From the NCBI RefSeq assembly GCF_024206495.1, contig NZ_JAMBPQ010000037.1:1-64000 (forward strand): a stretch of DNA of 64,000 nt, given 5' to 3'. A model generated the notes under the pieces. That model saw only the letters and a program-made list of their open reading frames with translations, was not told the DNA's origin and made no database searches. Made by a program: the position numbers and the translations under genes. Positions 27,874 through 37,636 of this stretch are shown here, one piece after another (position 1 is the stretch's first letter; each line of letters starts with the position of its first letter). The DNA comes from Paraburkholderia sp. CNPSo 3272. GTDB taxonomy: Bacteria > Pseudomonadota > Gammaproteobacteria > Burkholderiales > Burkholderiaceae.

Positions 27874-29088
27874 TCAGGCGATTTGCAACAACAGGCCCTT
27901 CAGATATTCGCCTTCCGGGAACGCCGTGAGCAGCGGGTGATCCACGCCCGCGCCAAGACGCTTGAGGATACGCGCGTCCACCCTGGCGTCGGCGGCGGCG
28001 CCCGCCACGATCTTCTGGAACAGCGCCGAATCGATCGCACCCGAGCACGAGTACGTGAACAGCAGGCCGCCCGGGCGCAGCAGCTTGAAACCCGTGAGGT
28101 TGATGTCCTTGTAGGCGCGCGCGGCGCGGTCCACGTGCTCGCGCGAGGCCGCGAACTTGGGCGGATCGAGCACCACGAGATCGAAGCGCTCGCCCTCGTC
28201 GTAGAGGCGGCGCAGCGTCTTGAAGGCGTCGGCGTCTAGCCAGGCGGCGCGCGCTGCGTCGAAGCCGTTCGCCTCGACGTTCTTCTGCGCCGTGGCGAGC
28301 GCTTCGCCCGAGGAATCGATCGACACCACCCGTTTCGCACCGCCCTTCATGGCCGCGAGCGAAAAGCCGCCGGTATAGCAGAAGCAGTTGAGCACCTCGC
28401 GCTCGCGCGCGTACGTCTGCACGAGCGCGCGGTTGTCGCGCTGATCCACGTAGAAGCCGGTCTTGTGGCCGTTGCGCACGTCCACGTGATAGCGCACGCC
28501 GTTCTCGCTCGTGATGATCGTGGCCGGCGGTTCGTCGCCTGCGAGCAGGCCGGTGATCTGTTCGAGCCCTTCCTTCTCGCGGATCGACACGTCCGAGCGC
28601 TCGTAGACGTTAGGGCAGCCCGTGGCCGACGTGAGCGCGGCGACGATCGCCTCCTTCCACGCCTCGACGCCCGCCGCCATGAACTGGCACACGAGCTGGC
28701 CGCGGCCGCTTTGTGCAACATCCCCGCCGTCTTCGATGTAGAAATCGACGATCAGGCCAGGCAGACCGTCGGCCTCGCCGAAGATGAGGCGCACCGCGCC
28801 CGTGCCGCTCACCATCGCGCGGCGGTCGGCCACGGCGCGCTGCACGCGCCGCTTGAAGAACGCGTGATCGATCGGTTCGTTTTCGTCGAAGCTCCACACG
28901 CGCGCGCGGATCTGCGAATGCGGGCTGTACGCGGCGCGCCCGAGAAAGCGGCCGTCGGCCGCGCGCACGATGACCGTGGCGCCTGGCGTGGGCTTGCCTT
29001 CCACGCGGTCGATCGCGTTCGCATAGACCCACGGATGGCGGCGCAGCAGGGATTTTTCTTTGGACGGCTTGAGGGTGACGATATTCAT
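27874..29088 (-). CDS. rlmI: 23S rRNA m5C1962 methyltransferase RlmI
   Basis: SAM-dependent methyltransferase that modifies 23S rRNA. The 404-residue product has an N-terminal PUA domain (KEKSLLRRHPWVYANAI) and a middle EEHD-like region. The Rossmann catalytic domain has VLNCFCYTGGFSLAAMKGGA, an LDADAF segment, the DPPKFA motif, and YSCSG with the catalytic Cys. The ATG at 29088 (MNIVTLKPSKEKSLL) is preferred over one nine codons upstream. It lies alone between xerC and the GTPase gene on the same strand. Confidence 0.93.
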   Translation of the reverse strand: MNIVTLKPSKEKSLLRRHPWVYANAIDRVEGKPTPGATVIVRAADGRFLGRAAYSPHSQIRARVWSFDENEPIDHAFFKRRVQRAVADRRAMVSGTGAVRLIFGEADGLPGLIVDFYIEDGGDVAQSGRGQLVCQFMAAGVEAWKEAIVAALTSATGCPNVYERSDVSIREKEGLEQITGLLAGDEPPATIITSENGVRYHVDVRNGHKTGFYVDQRDNRALVQTYAREREVLNCFCYTGGFSLAAMKGGAKRVVSIDSSGEALATAQKNVEANGFDAARAAWLDADAFKTLRRLYDEGERFDLVVLDPPKFAASREHVDRAARAYKDINLTGFKLLRPGGLLFTYSCSGAIDSALFQKIVAGAAADARVDARILKRLGAGVDHPLLTAFPEGEYLKGLLLQIA

Positions 29089-29151
29089 GATGGGTTCGAT
29101 GCCGGGTGACGGCACTTGTATCGCGCGGTGTCGCGCGAGTGCCGTGGCGTA

Positions 29152-30090
29152 TCAGTCGCGCTTCTTGGCGCGCGGATGCGCGGTGTCGTAGACCTTCGCG
29201 AGATGCTGAAAGTCGAGCGACGTATAGACCTGCGTGGCCGAGATGCTCGCGTGGCCGAGCAGTTCCTGCACGGCGCGCAGGTCGCCGCTCGACTGCAGCA
29301 GGTGGGTGGCGAACGAGTGCCGCAGCACGTGCGGGTGCACGTTCGCGGGAATGCCCGCCGCGATGGCGGCGCGTTTCACGCGCTCGCGCACCACGCCGGG
29401 CGCCATGCGGTTGCCGCGCACGGAGAGAAAGAGCGGGGCGTCGTCGTGCTTCACGAAGGCGCTGCGGGCGGCGAGCCAGGCGTCGAGCGCGTCGAGCGCC
29501 TTGCGCCCGACCGGCACCATGCGGTGACGGTTGCCCTTGCCCAGCACCTCGACTTCGGCGGCGTCGCGCTTGAGCCAGCCCGCCGATTCGTAGCCGTCGC
29601 GCTTCACGTAACGCACGTCGAGGCCCACGAGTTCGGCGAGCCGCAGGCCCGACGAGTAGAACAACTCGAGCATCGCGCGGTCGCGCAGCGCTTCCGGGCC
29701 GCCTTCTTCCGAGCCGGCGATGGCGGGCGCTTCCATGAGATGCGCGGCGTCGTCGACGGAAAGCGCCTTCGGCAGTGTTTTGGCGCGCTTGGGCGCACGC
29801 ACGGCGGCCACGGGATTCGCATCCATTTCGATGCGCCCCGCGAGCCAGCGATAGAAGGCGCGCCAGGCCGACAGCCGGTGCGCGATCGAGCGTGCCGAGA
29901 GGCCGCCCGCATGCGCGCGCGCCACCGCGCCGCGCACTTGCGCGGGGGTAACCGTTTCGAGCGGCTTGCCGTTGGCGAGCTTCTTCAGCTCGTCGAGTTC
30001 ATGCGTGTAGCCGCGCAGCGTGTGCTCCGAGAGCCGCCGCTCGTGTTCGAGCGTCGCGAGGTAGTCGGCGATCGGGTCGGTCGGGTTCAC
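29152..30090 (-). CDS. xerC: Tyrosine recombinase XerC
   Basis: Resolves chromosome dimers at dif with XerD. The product is 312 residues. A core-binding domain occupies about 1-95 and the catalytic domain shows Arg150 (SSGLRLAEL), Lys185 (LGKGNRHR), His254 and Arg257 (HPHVLRHSF), His280 and nucleophile Tyr289. A GTG at 30090 (VNPTDPIADYLATLE) is the likely start, placed just after the DUF484 stop; an upstream start inside that gene would add 33 unrelated residues. The DUF484-xerC pairing is common in proteobacteria. Confidence 0.94.
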   Translation of the reverse strand: MNPTDPIADYLATLEHERRLSEHTLRGYTHELDELKKLANGKPLETVTPAQVRGAVARAHAGGLSARSIAHRLSAWRAFYRWLAGRIEMDANPVAAVRAPKRAKTLPKALSVDDAAHLMEAPAIAGSEEGGPEALRDRAMLELFYSSGLRLAELVGLDVRYVKRDGYESAGWLKRDAAEVEVLGKGNRHRMVPVGRKALDALDAWLAARSAFVKHDDAPLFLSVRGNRMAPGVVRERVKRAAIAAGIPANVHPHVLRHSFATHLLQSSGDLRAVQELLGHASISATQVYTSLDFQHLAKVYDTAHPRAKKRD

Positions 30091-30109
30091 GTTGGGCGGC
30101 CTGGGTAGG

Positions 30110-30793
30110 TCAGTGCGGCAAGAGGCGCGAGAGCGCCGCGCTCGCGAGTGCACCGATCTGCGTGAGAAAGTCGGTGGCCATGCCTTCATGGAAGCGGCGC
30201 GGGTCGGGTGAGCCCATCACCAGCAGCCCGAAAGCTTCGCCCACTGGCGCGTCGTTCGAGGCCACAGCGGGGGCGCGCAGCGCGATGATCGCAACCGATT
30301 CGGCGGCGCCGTCGCTCGAGTCGAGCCATTGCGCGGCCTCGAAGCCGGTGTTCGCGCCGCAATACGGCGTGTCGAGACTATTCGCGAAGATACGCACTTC
30401 CTCGCCGGTATGGCGCGCGAATTCCGCCTGGCTGTAGGACTCGGCGACGTCCCAGACGCGCAGCGCGGCTTGCGGCATGTCGAACACGTCGCGCAGGTTC
30501 TGCGTGATCGAGCGCGGCAGCGCGTACGGGTCGCGCTCGGCGACCATGCGCGTGGTCCAGCGGTTGAACTTCGCGGCGATCGAATCGTTCTCGTGGCCGT
30601 AGCGCAGCAGCTCCGAAAGACGCCGCTCGAGATGCTTGTTCTTCTCGCGCAGCATTTCCATCTGGCGCTCCTGCAGCGAGACGGCAGCCTTGCCGTGCGG
30701 ATTGCCTAGCTTGATCGTCGCGAGCAGTTCGGCGTGCTCAACGAAAAAATCGGGGTGGGCGAGCAGATAGTCGGCAACTTCGCGATCGTTCAT
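30110..30793 (-). CDS. DUF484 family protein
   Basis: A 227-residue cytoplasmic protein with the DUF484 start MNDREVADYLLAHPDFFVEH, a coiled-coil segment near 45-75 (SLQERQMEMLREKNKHLERRL) and a GAF-like C-terminal half. Function is unknown, but the gene usually neighbours xerC and dapF, as here. The ATG at 30793 is preferred to one 11 codons upstream. It is 130 bp downstream of dapF. Confidence 0.9.
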   Translation of the reverse strand: MNDREVADYLLAHPDFFVEHAELLATIKLGNPHGKAAVSLQERQMEMLREKNKHLERRLSELLRYGHENDSIAAKFNRWTTRMVAERDPYALPRSITQNLRDVFDMPQAALRVWDVAESYSQAEFARHTGEEVRIFANSLDTPYCGANTGFEAAQWLDSSDGAAESVAIIALRAPAVASNDAPVGEAFGLLVMGSPDPRRFHEGMATDFLTQIGALASAALSRLLPH

Positions 30794-30923
30794 GTTGTGG
30801 ACGCGTTGTAGTTGTGAGGCGCGCACGGCGGCGCGCAGGCTGTCATGCGGTTGATTGTTGCTGCGTATTCGTGCGGCGCGACGTTCTCTCGTGGCGCGCG
30901 CCGCATGAGGCCGATGGTGCGCG

Positions 30924-31790
30924 TTAGTCGGCCAACTCGATCTCGCCTTCGAACACCGTGGTGGCCGGGCCCGCCATGGTGAGCGCGGCGGATTCGTCGC
31001 GCGCGCCGTCCCAGGCGATGGTCAGCAGGCCGCCGTGGGTATGTACCTTCACGGGCGTGTCGAGCAGCCCGCGGCGAATGCCTGCCGCCACGGCCGCGCA
31101 CGCGCCGGTGCCGCACGCGAGCGTTTCGCCCGCGCCGCGCTCGAACACGCGCAGCTTCACTTCGTGGCGCGAAACGATCTGCATGAAACCGGCATTCACC
31201 TTGTTCGGGAAACGCGCATGCGTTTCGATGACCGCGCCCTCGGCCTCCACCGGGTACGCCTCGACGTCGTCGACGACCTGCACCGCGTGCGGGTTGCCCA
31301 TCGAGACGACCGACACCCAGCGCGGTGCGCCGTTCACGTCGAGCGGCCAGAGCGTGTCGTTGCCTTCGCGGCGGCCTTCGAGGCCGTTCGCGTTGAACGG
31401 CACGAGCGCCGGCTCGAACTCGGGGCGGTCCATGTCGACGACGACTTCACCGTTTTCCTGCACGACGAGCGTAATCGTGCCCTTCTGCACCTGCACGCGC
31501 ACGCGGTTCGAGTCGGTGAGCTTGCGGTCGCGCACGAATTTCACGAAGCAGCGCGCGCCGTTGCCGCAGTGCTCGACCTCGCCGCCGTCGCAATTGAAGA
31601 TGCGATAGCGGAAGTCGACGCCTTCCACGGTCGGCTTCTCAACCAGCAGCAACTGATCCGCGCCGATGCCGAAGTGGCGGTCGGCGAGCGCGCGCACGCG
31701 CTCGGGCGTGAGCGCGAGATCCTGGCTGTAGCCGTCGAGCACGACGAAGTCGTTGCCCGCGCCGTGCATCTTGGTGAATTTGAGTTTCAT
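30924..31790 (-). CDS. dapF: Diaminopimelate epimerase
   Basis: Interconverts LL- and meso-diaminopimelate for peptidoglycan and lysine synthesis, without a cofactor. The 288-residue product carries the two catalytic cysteines, Cys75 (EHCGNGARC) and Cys226 (LACGTGACA), one in each half of the pseudo-symmetric fold. The ATG at 31790 gives the conserved MKLKFTKMHGAGNDFVVLDG. A stable 8-bp hairpin (31808-31829) lies just upstream and no clear ribosome site is seen. Confidence 0.97.
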   Translation of the reverse strand: MKLKFTKMHGAGNDFVVLDGYSQDLALTPERVRALADRHFGIGADQLLLVEKPTVEGVDFRYRIFNCDGGEVEHCGNGARCFVKFVRDRKLTDSNRVRVQVQKGTITLVVQENGEVVVDMDRPEFEPALVPFNANGLEGRREGNDTLWPLDVNGAPRWVSVVSMGNPHAVQVVDDVEAYPVEAEGAVIETHARFPNKVNAGFMQIVSRHEVKLRVFERGAGETLACGTGACAAVAAGIRRGLLDTPVKVHTHGGLLTIAWDGARDESAALTMAGPATTVFEGEIELAD

Positions 31791-31848
31791 GCCGTTATTG
31801 TAAGCGAGGCCCGGGCGAAAACCCGGGCCCGGGTCGTGTGCGCACCGT

Positions 31849-32736
31849 TCAGCTGTAGACGCTCGGCTCGCCTGGCGGCCGCGTCTTGAAGCGCTTGTGG
31901 ACCCAGTAGTACTGCTCGGGAATGCGCGGAATCTGCTCTTCGAGAAAAGCATTCATGCGGCGCGCGTCGAGGTCGTCGTCACCGGTCGGATAATTTTCCC
32001 AAGGTTTGAATACTTTCAGCCGATAACCCTTGTAATTGGGCAACACCTCGCCGATGAACGGTACGACCTGCGCATGACCCACCTTTGCCAAACGCGCCAC
32101 CGCGGTAAGCGTGCAAGCCGGTACGCCGAAGAAGGGCACGAACGTGGAATTGCGCATGCCGTAGTCCATATCGGCGCCGAGCATCACCGGCTTCCTGTCG
32201 CGCAGCCAGCGCAGCACGGCGCGCGCGCTGTCCGCGCGGCTCACCATTTCCGCGCCGAAACGGCTGCGTCCCGCCTTGGCCGCGGCTTCGAACTCGGGGT
32301 TCGAGAACGGCTGGTAGAGCGAGCCGCATGGCCGGTGCAGCGAGTAGTTCAGAAACATAGAGCCGGCCTCGATGCCCACGAAATGCAGGCCGAGGAAGAG
32401 CGTAGGCGGCAGGTTCGGATCGGTGAGATCGATCTCGCTATCGAGTTCGACGATTTTTTCGAGCTTCTTCGCCGAGGCGAACCATTGCACGCTGCGCTCC
32501 ATGTAGCTGCGAATGGCGTGACGGAAGTGCAGCCCCGCCACTTCCTCGCGCTTTTCGTCGCTCCACTCGGGGAAGCACAGGCGCAGATTCGTATGAACGA
32601 CGCGCTTGCGCCGGCTCGGAATCTTGTAGAGCAGCCAGCCGAGGCCGTCGCCCAGACGCGCGACGAAGCCATAGGGCAGAATCGCGAACAGCTTGAGCAG
32701 GCCGATGGCGAAACGGGAGCCGAGTTTGCCTAGCAT
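31849..32736 (-). CDS. lpxL: Lipid A acyltransferase LpxL/HtrB family
   Basis: Inner-membrane enzyme that adds a secondary acyl chain to the lipid A precursor. The 295-residue product has an N-terminal membrane segment (about 10-28), the catalytic HX4E motif at His118-Glu123 (GLHFVGIE) and the downstream FGVPACTL and YYWVHKRFKTRP segments conserved in LpxL/LpxM. Chain specificity cannot be read from sequence. The ATG at 32736 follows GGAG. It is divergent from metK across 270 bp. Confidence 0.92.
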   Translation of the reverse strand: MLGKLGSRFAIGLLKLFAILPYGFVARLGDGLGWLLYKIPSRRKRVVHTNLRLCFPEWSDEKREEVAGLHFRHAIRSYMERSVQWFASAKKLEKIVELDSEIDLTDPNLPPTLFLGLHFVGIEAGSMFLNYSLHRPCGSLYQPFSNPEFEAAAKAGRSRFGAEMVSRADSARAVLRWLRDRKPVMLGADMDYGMRNSTFVPFFGVPACTLTAVARLAKVGHAQVVPFIGEVLPNYKGYRLKVFKPWENYPTGDDDLDARRMNAFLEEQIPRIPEQYYWVHKRFKTRPPGEPSVYS

Positions 32737-32823
32737 GCGGCAACTCCGCGGCAGGGCTTGCGAACAGTGGGGAAGGCGACGAACGGCACGCGAGGGTACT
32801 CTGCGACAATTTAAGGAAGTCGC

Positions 32824-32871
32824 TATAATAAGGGCTTCGCCGAGTTAATAGACAACTTGCGGGGCGAAGCC
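32824..32871 (+). promoter_or_regulatory. metK promoter with 9-bp inverted repeat
   Basis: A consensus TATAAT is at 32824-32829. Immediately after it are GGCTTCGCC (32833-32841) and its exact complement GGCGAAGCC (32863-32871), 30 bp apart centre to centre. The repeat could be an operator over the transcription start or, if transcription begins upstream, a leader hairpin. The -35 region is not well matched. Confidence 0.5.
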
Positions 32872-33007
32872 GGTGGGCTGTGAACTACGCGTGATAGATC
32901 GCGAATCATGGCAACCGGGCAGCAATTCCGCTAAAGCGTCGCCGCTTCAAAGCTCCCGAAGCTGGCTACGTGAACTCAACCGTCACCAGCTACAAGGAGC
33001 TAGACAA

Positions 33008-34198
<1,191 letters not shown>

Positions 34199-34246
34199 GC
34201 ATTCGCGAAAGCCGGCCTCGCGCCGGCTTAAGTGAAGATAGCGAAG

Positions 34247-34288
34247 AAAAACCCCGCAGGGCGCAAGCCCATGCGGGGTTTTTGTTTT
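34247..34288. terminator. Bidirectional intrinsic terminator after metK
   Basis: AAAAACCCCGCA (34247-34258) and TGCGGGGTTTTT (34272-34283) form a perfect 12-bp stem with a smaller inner GGGC/GCCC pairing. T-runs occur on both strands, so it serves metK and the convergent hypothetical gene. Confidence 0.9.
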
Positions 34289-34321
34289 CTGCGGATCGCG
34301 CGGCGTGGGTCGCGCGGGGAC

Positions 34322-34690
34322 TCAGCGCATCGCAAAGCCGAACCAGCCTTCGCTGCTCGCGGCCATCCGGCGCGGCTTGCGCGTGCTGCGCGCCACATGA
34401 ACCGTGGAAGGCGCGGCGAGCGTGCGCAGCGGCGCGTTCGGACGATAGAGCAGCGTGCGCAGCGAGAAGTGACGCGAGCCCGAACGCATGCGCAGCACGG
34501 CGAAGAACGAGTGGAACCAGCTGCGCATATTGTCGACGGGCTTCGCTTCGCGCACTTGTTGCGTGAGCGCGCGGGTGCGGGCGGCGTGGTGTCGCAGTGC
34601 GCGCACGAGGTGACGGCGGGCGGGGCGCGCCGCTTTCAGGGCTGTGTGGGCGGCGTGGGTCATGCGTTGAGAATTGAAGAAGGTATGCAT
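34322..34690 (-). CDS. Hypothetical basic protein
   Basis: A 122-residue, strongly basic protein (MHTFFNSQRMTHAAHTALKA start) rich in Arg, Ala and His, with no domain I recognise. Codon use favours G or C in third positions like its neighbours, and the frame ends just before the bidirectional terminator shared with metK, which supports a real gene. A second start at Met10 is possible. No ribosome site is obvious at either start, so expression is uncertain. Confidence 0.5.
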   Translation of the reverse strand: MHTFFNSQRMTHAAHTALKAARPARRHLVRALRHHAARTRALTQQVREAKPVDNMRSWFHSFFAVLRMRSGSRHFSLRTLLYRPNAPLRTLAAPSTVHVARSTRKPRRMAASSEGWFGFAMR

Positions 34691-35215
34691 GGCGATTGAG
34701 CAATCGGGTTCGAGGTGCGCCTTGCGCGACGCTGTGGTCGAGCAGCAACCGTGCCTGTCTGTCAGGGCGTCACGATCTGGATGGACGGGAGACAGGCCGC
34801 ATGGCGCGGCGTGGGACGCGACGGGACGGATTCTTCTGTTGGAGCGCCTTGTGTGGCAAGGCGTTCACGGCGATCCGTGCGTGCGATGAGAATTTGGCGA
34901 AGTAAAACAACATCGTGGCAGGCTACACGCGAATCATGACCGCAGAAAGTCGGTTAATACCCGGCCCTGCGCGTCTTTGATGCACACGATCCCGCCCTTT
35001 GTCCTCATCGCGGTGCGTGCGCGCCATTCGCGTGCGGCTCGATTTGCGGTGCGCATGGAGCCACGTCGTGTGAGCGCGTGGTCCTTCCCGCCGTGCCCGC
35101 ACGCTTTACAATCGATGAGTCGGCGCGCGCCGACGCCTCAGCCCTGTTCGATTAACGAAGCGACGAACGCAGGCTGCGGCCCTTGCTCGCATCGAGATCG
35201 CATAACGGAAGTCCC
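34691..35215. other. Intergenic region before the PhyH gene
   Basis: This 525-bp spacer lies between the divergent hypothetical gene and the PhyH dioxygenase gene. A TACAAT hexamer at 35107-35112 could be a -10 for the dioxygenase, about 100 bp ahead of its ATG; the matching -35 is poor. An A/T-richer patch at 34890-34960 may serve the leftward gene. No coding frame is convincing. Confidence 0.45.
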
Positions 35216-35977
35216 ATGTCAGTCCATTCAAAGAAAGAACAGGTGCAGGCGCTGCGCGAGCGCGGCTTCGTGGTCGTGCCGGGGCTCGTTTCGCCCGAGC
35301 GCTGCGAGGCGATGAAGCGCGTTGCGCAGGAGCAGTTGCAGGCAGCCGCCGCTCCGCTCGAATTCGAAGCCGATCTGCGCTATCCCGGCGCGCCAGAATC
35401 GAAGGATGCCCCTGGCGGCCATACGGTGCGGCGCCTGCTCGACGCCTATTCGCGCCACGCGCTGTATCGCGAATGGGCCACGTCGCCGGAAATAGCGGGG
35501 TGGATGGAGCTGTATTTCGGCGAGGAGCCGGTGCTCTCGCGCGCGCATCACAACTGCATGATGACGAAGCACCCGCACTACGGCAGCCTGACGGGCTGGC
35601 ACCGCGACGTGCGCTACTGGTCGTTCGAGCGCGACGACCTCGTGTCGGTCTGGCTTGCGCTCGGGCCGGAGAAGATGGAAAACGGCGGTCTATGGTTCGT
35701 GCCGCGCTCGCACGACGCGCCGTTCACCTCGGACAACTTCGACGCCGCGAAATTCTTCCGCGCCGACCTGCCCGAGAATAAGGCGTGGGTCGATCGCGCC
35801 ATCGCCCCGACGCTCGCCGCCGGCGATGTGGTCTTCTTCCACTGCAACACGCTGCACTCGGCGGGGCAAAACCAGAGCGATCAGGTGAAGTTTTCGCTGG
35901 TGTACACCTATCACGGCGCGAGCAACGTGCCGCTGCCGGGCACGCGCTCGGCGTCGAAGCCTGAGGTGAAGTTCTAA
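35216..35977 (+). CDS. Phytanoyl-CoA dioxygenase (PhyH) family protein
   Basis: Fe(II)/2-oxoglutarate-dependent oxygenase of the PhyH family, 253 residues. The iron-binding triad is visible as His129 and Asp131 (GWHRDVRYW) and His214 (NTLHSAGQN), with a likely 2-oxoglutarate-contacting basic residue downstream. The substrate is unknown; members act on lipids, ectoine or natural products. The ATG at 35216 (MSVHSKKEQVQALRERGFVV) is the best start. It stands alone, followed by a convergent DUF3185 gene. Confidence 0.85.
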   Translation: MSVHSKKEQVQALRERGFVVVPGLVSPERCEAMKRVAQEQLQAAAAPLEFEADLRYPGAPESKDAPGGHTVRRLLDAYSRHALYREWATSPEIAGWMELYFGEEPVLSRAHHNCMMTKHPHYGSLTGWHRDVRYWSFERDDLVSVWLALGPEKMENGGLWFVPRSHDAPFTSDNFDAAKFFRADLPENKAWVDRAIAPTLAAGDVVFFHCNTLHSAGQNQSDQVKFSLVYTYHGASNVPLPGTRSASKPEVKF

Positions 35978-36000
35978 GCCGAGGCTTTTCGTGCTTGCGC

Positions 36001-36207
36001 CTAGCGCCGACGCCCCGACATCGCGAGCCCGGTGATGCCCGCGAGCGTCGCGGCGATGCCGCCCCCGATCAGGAGGATCGTGCGGTTGGTGGGCGCGCCG
36101 GTAAAGAGGCGCCACATGTCGTTCGCGAACGAATGGAGCGACTGGCCGCCGAAGTACAACAGGACGACGCCGCAGGCGATGAGCGCGATCGAAATCGCTT
36201 TGGCCAT
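36001..36207 (-). CDS. DUF3185 small membrane protein
   Basis: A 68-residue protein of the DUF3185 type with two membrane segments (about 5-20 and 43-60) and the start MAKAISIALIACGVVLLYFGGQ. Function is unknown. The ATG at 36207 has GAGAGG upstream; a longer frame into the neighbouring promoter adds basic residues unlike the family. It converges with the PhyH gene and is divergent from the aldo/keto reductase gene. Confidence 0.85.
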   Translation of the reverse strand: MAKAISIALIACGVVLLYFGGQSLHSFANDMWRLFTGAPTNRTILLIGGGIAATLAGITGLAMSGRRR

Positions 36208-36423
36208 GAACAACCTCTCGCAAGGGATGGACGCCGCAGTGTAGGCGAGTGGCCGCGGCGCGTCCAGGGCGCGGTTTTTCCGCTGCCTGACACGCGCTCT
36301 CCATCGCCATTCCCGCATAGTGGACATCTGCACGGCTTGGGCGGATTGGCTAACATAGCTGCCTCACGCGAGCGTCGCGCCCATCTTTTTGCTCACTTCC
36401 CGTTTTCGCCGAGGATTCAGACC

Positions 36424-37467
36424 ATGGCTTATGAAGCAGCCTCAGAACGCTATTCGGACATGCAGTACCGCTTTTGCGGCAAGTCGGGGCTCAAGCTGCC
36501 CGCGCTGTCGCTCGGTCTGTGGCACAACTTCGGCGACACCACGCCGATCTCGACCCAACGCGACATCCTGCGTACCGCGTTCGATCTCGGCATCACGCAC
36601 TTCGACCTCGCGAACAACTACGGGCCGCCGTACGGCAGCGCCGAAACGAACTTCGGCCGCATTTTCAAGGAAGATTTCCGTCCCCACCGCGACGAGTTGC
36701 TGATCTCGTCGAAGGCCGGCTGGGACATGTGGCCGGGTCCCTACGGCCAGGGCGGCGGCTCGCGCAAGTACGTGCTCGCGAGCCTCGACCAAAGCCTGCA
36801 GCGCATGGGCCTCGACTACGTCGACATCTTCTATTCGCACCGCTTCGACGTGGAAACGCCGCTCGAAGAAACGGCGGGCGCGCTGGCCACGGCCGTCCAG
36901 CAGGGCAAGGCGCTCTATGTCGGCATCTCGTCGTATTCGCCCGCGAAGACGCGCGAAATGGCGAGGCTGCTCGCCGATTACAAGGTGCGGCTGCTCATTC
37001 ACCAGCCGTCGTACAACATGCTCAACCGCTGGGTCGAGGAAGAACTGCTCGACACGCTCGAGGACCTTGGCACGGGCAGCATTGCTTTCACGCCGCTCGC
37101 GCAGGGCGTGCTAACGAACAAGTACCTCAACGGCGTGCCCGAAGACGCGCGCGTGAACCGCCCGGGCGGCGGCTCGCTCAAGAGCGAGCACCTGAGCGAG
37201 CAGAACATCGAGCACGTGCGCAAGCTCAACGACCTCGCGCTGCGCCGCGGGCAGAGCCTCGCGCAAATGGCGATCGCCTGGACCCTGCGCGGCGGCCGCG
37301 TGACCTCGGCGCTGATCGGCGCGAGCCGCGCGGAGCAGGTGCGCGAGAACGTCGCGGCGTTGAAGAACCTCGAGTTCTCGAAGGAAGAACTCGCGGAGAT
37401 CGACCGCTATGCGACCGAAGGCGGCGTGAACCTGTGGGAGAAGCCGTCGACCGATCAGCCCATCTGA
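36424..37467 (+). CDS. mgrA: Aldo/keto reductase, glyceraldehyde-3-phosphate reductase type
   Basis: NADPH-dependent reductase of the AKR14 type, closely resembling E. coli YghZ, which reduces L-glyceraldehyde 3-phosphate and methylglyoxal. The 347-residue product has the full catalytic tetrad: Asp61, Tyr66 (FDLANNYG), Lys97 (SSKAGWDMW) and His139 (YSHRFD). The length equals that of YghZ. The ATG at 36424 follows GAGGATT. A clear terminator comes after the gene. Substrate is inferred from the family. Confidence 0.92.
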   Translation: MAYEAASERYSDMQYRFCGKSGLKLPALSLGLWHNFGDTTPISTQRDILRTAFDLGITHFDLANNYGPPYGSAETNFGRIFKEDFRPHRDELLISSKAGWDMWPGPYGQGGGSRKYVLASLDQSLQRMGLDYVDIFYSHRFDVETPLEETAGALATAVQQGKALYVGISSYSPAKTREMARLLADYKVRLLIHQPSYNMLNRWVEEELLDTLEDLGTGSIAFTPLAQGVLTNKYLNGVPEDARVNRPGGGSLKSEHLSEQNIEHVRKLNDLALRRGQSLAQMAIAWTLRGGRVTSALIGASRAEQVRENVAALKNLEFSKEELAEIDRYATEGGVNLWEKPSTDQPI

Positions 37468-37500
37468 GCGACACGCTTCTGCCTGCTTCCCGGTGCAAAG

Positions 37501-37527
37501 AACCGCCTCCTCGCGAGGCGGTTTTTT
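37501..37527 (+). terminator. Intrinsic terminator of the aldo/keto reductase gene
   Basis: AACCGCCTC (37501-37509) and GAGGCGGTT (37515-37523) form a perfect 9-bp stem with a 5-nt loop, followed by TTTTTT. Confidence 0.92.
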
Positions 37528-37636
37528 ATGCGCGGACGATAGGCCTTACATCGGCCGTGGCCGCACGGCGGGCCGTTCTTCGCTTTGTCATGTGGCCCTG
37601 CTAACGTCGCGGCAGCCTTTGCCGCGAGGAATCACC

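Noticed and set aside
29152..30090. XerC-type recombinase as a mark of a genomic island
   Set aside because: It sits in the conserved DUF484-dapF context and is the housekeeping dif recombinase; no attachment repeats or phage genes are near.
31797..31829. TACAAT plus hairpin suggesting a leaderless dapF transcript
   Set aside because: The -35 position falls in a CCCGGG stem with no match, so a promoter there is not supported.
32872..33007. Second SAM-II aptamer in the metK leader, suggested by CCGCTAAAGCG near 32932
   Set aside because: The GATTT...TTGC loop and P1 stem required upstream of GCTAAA are missing.
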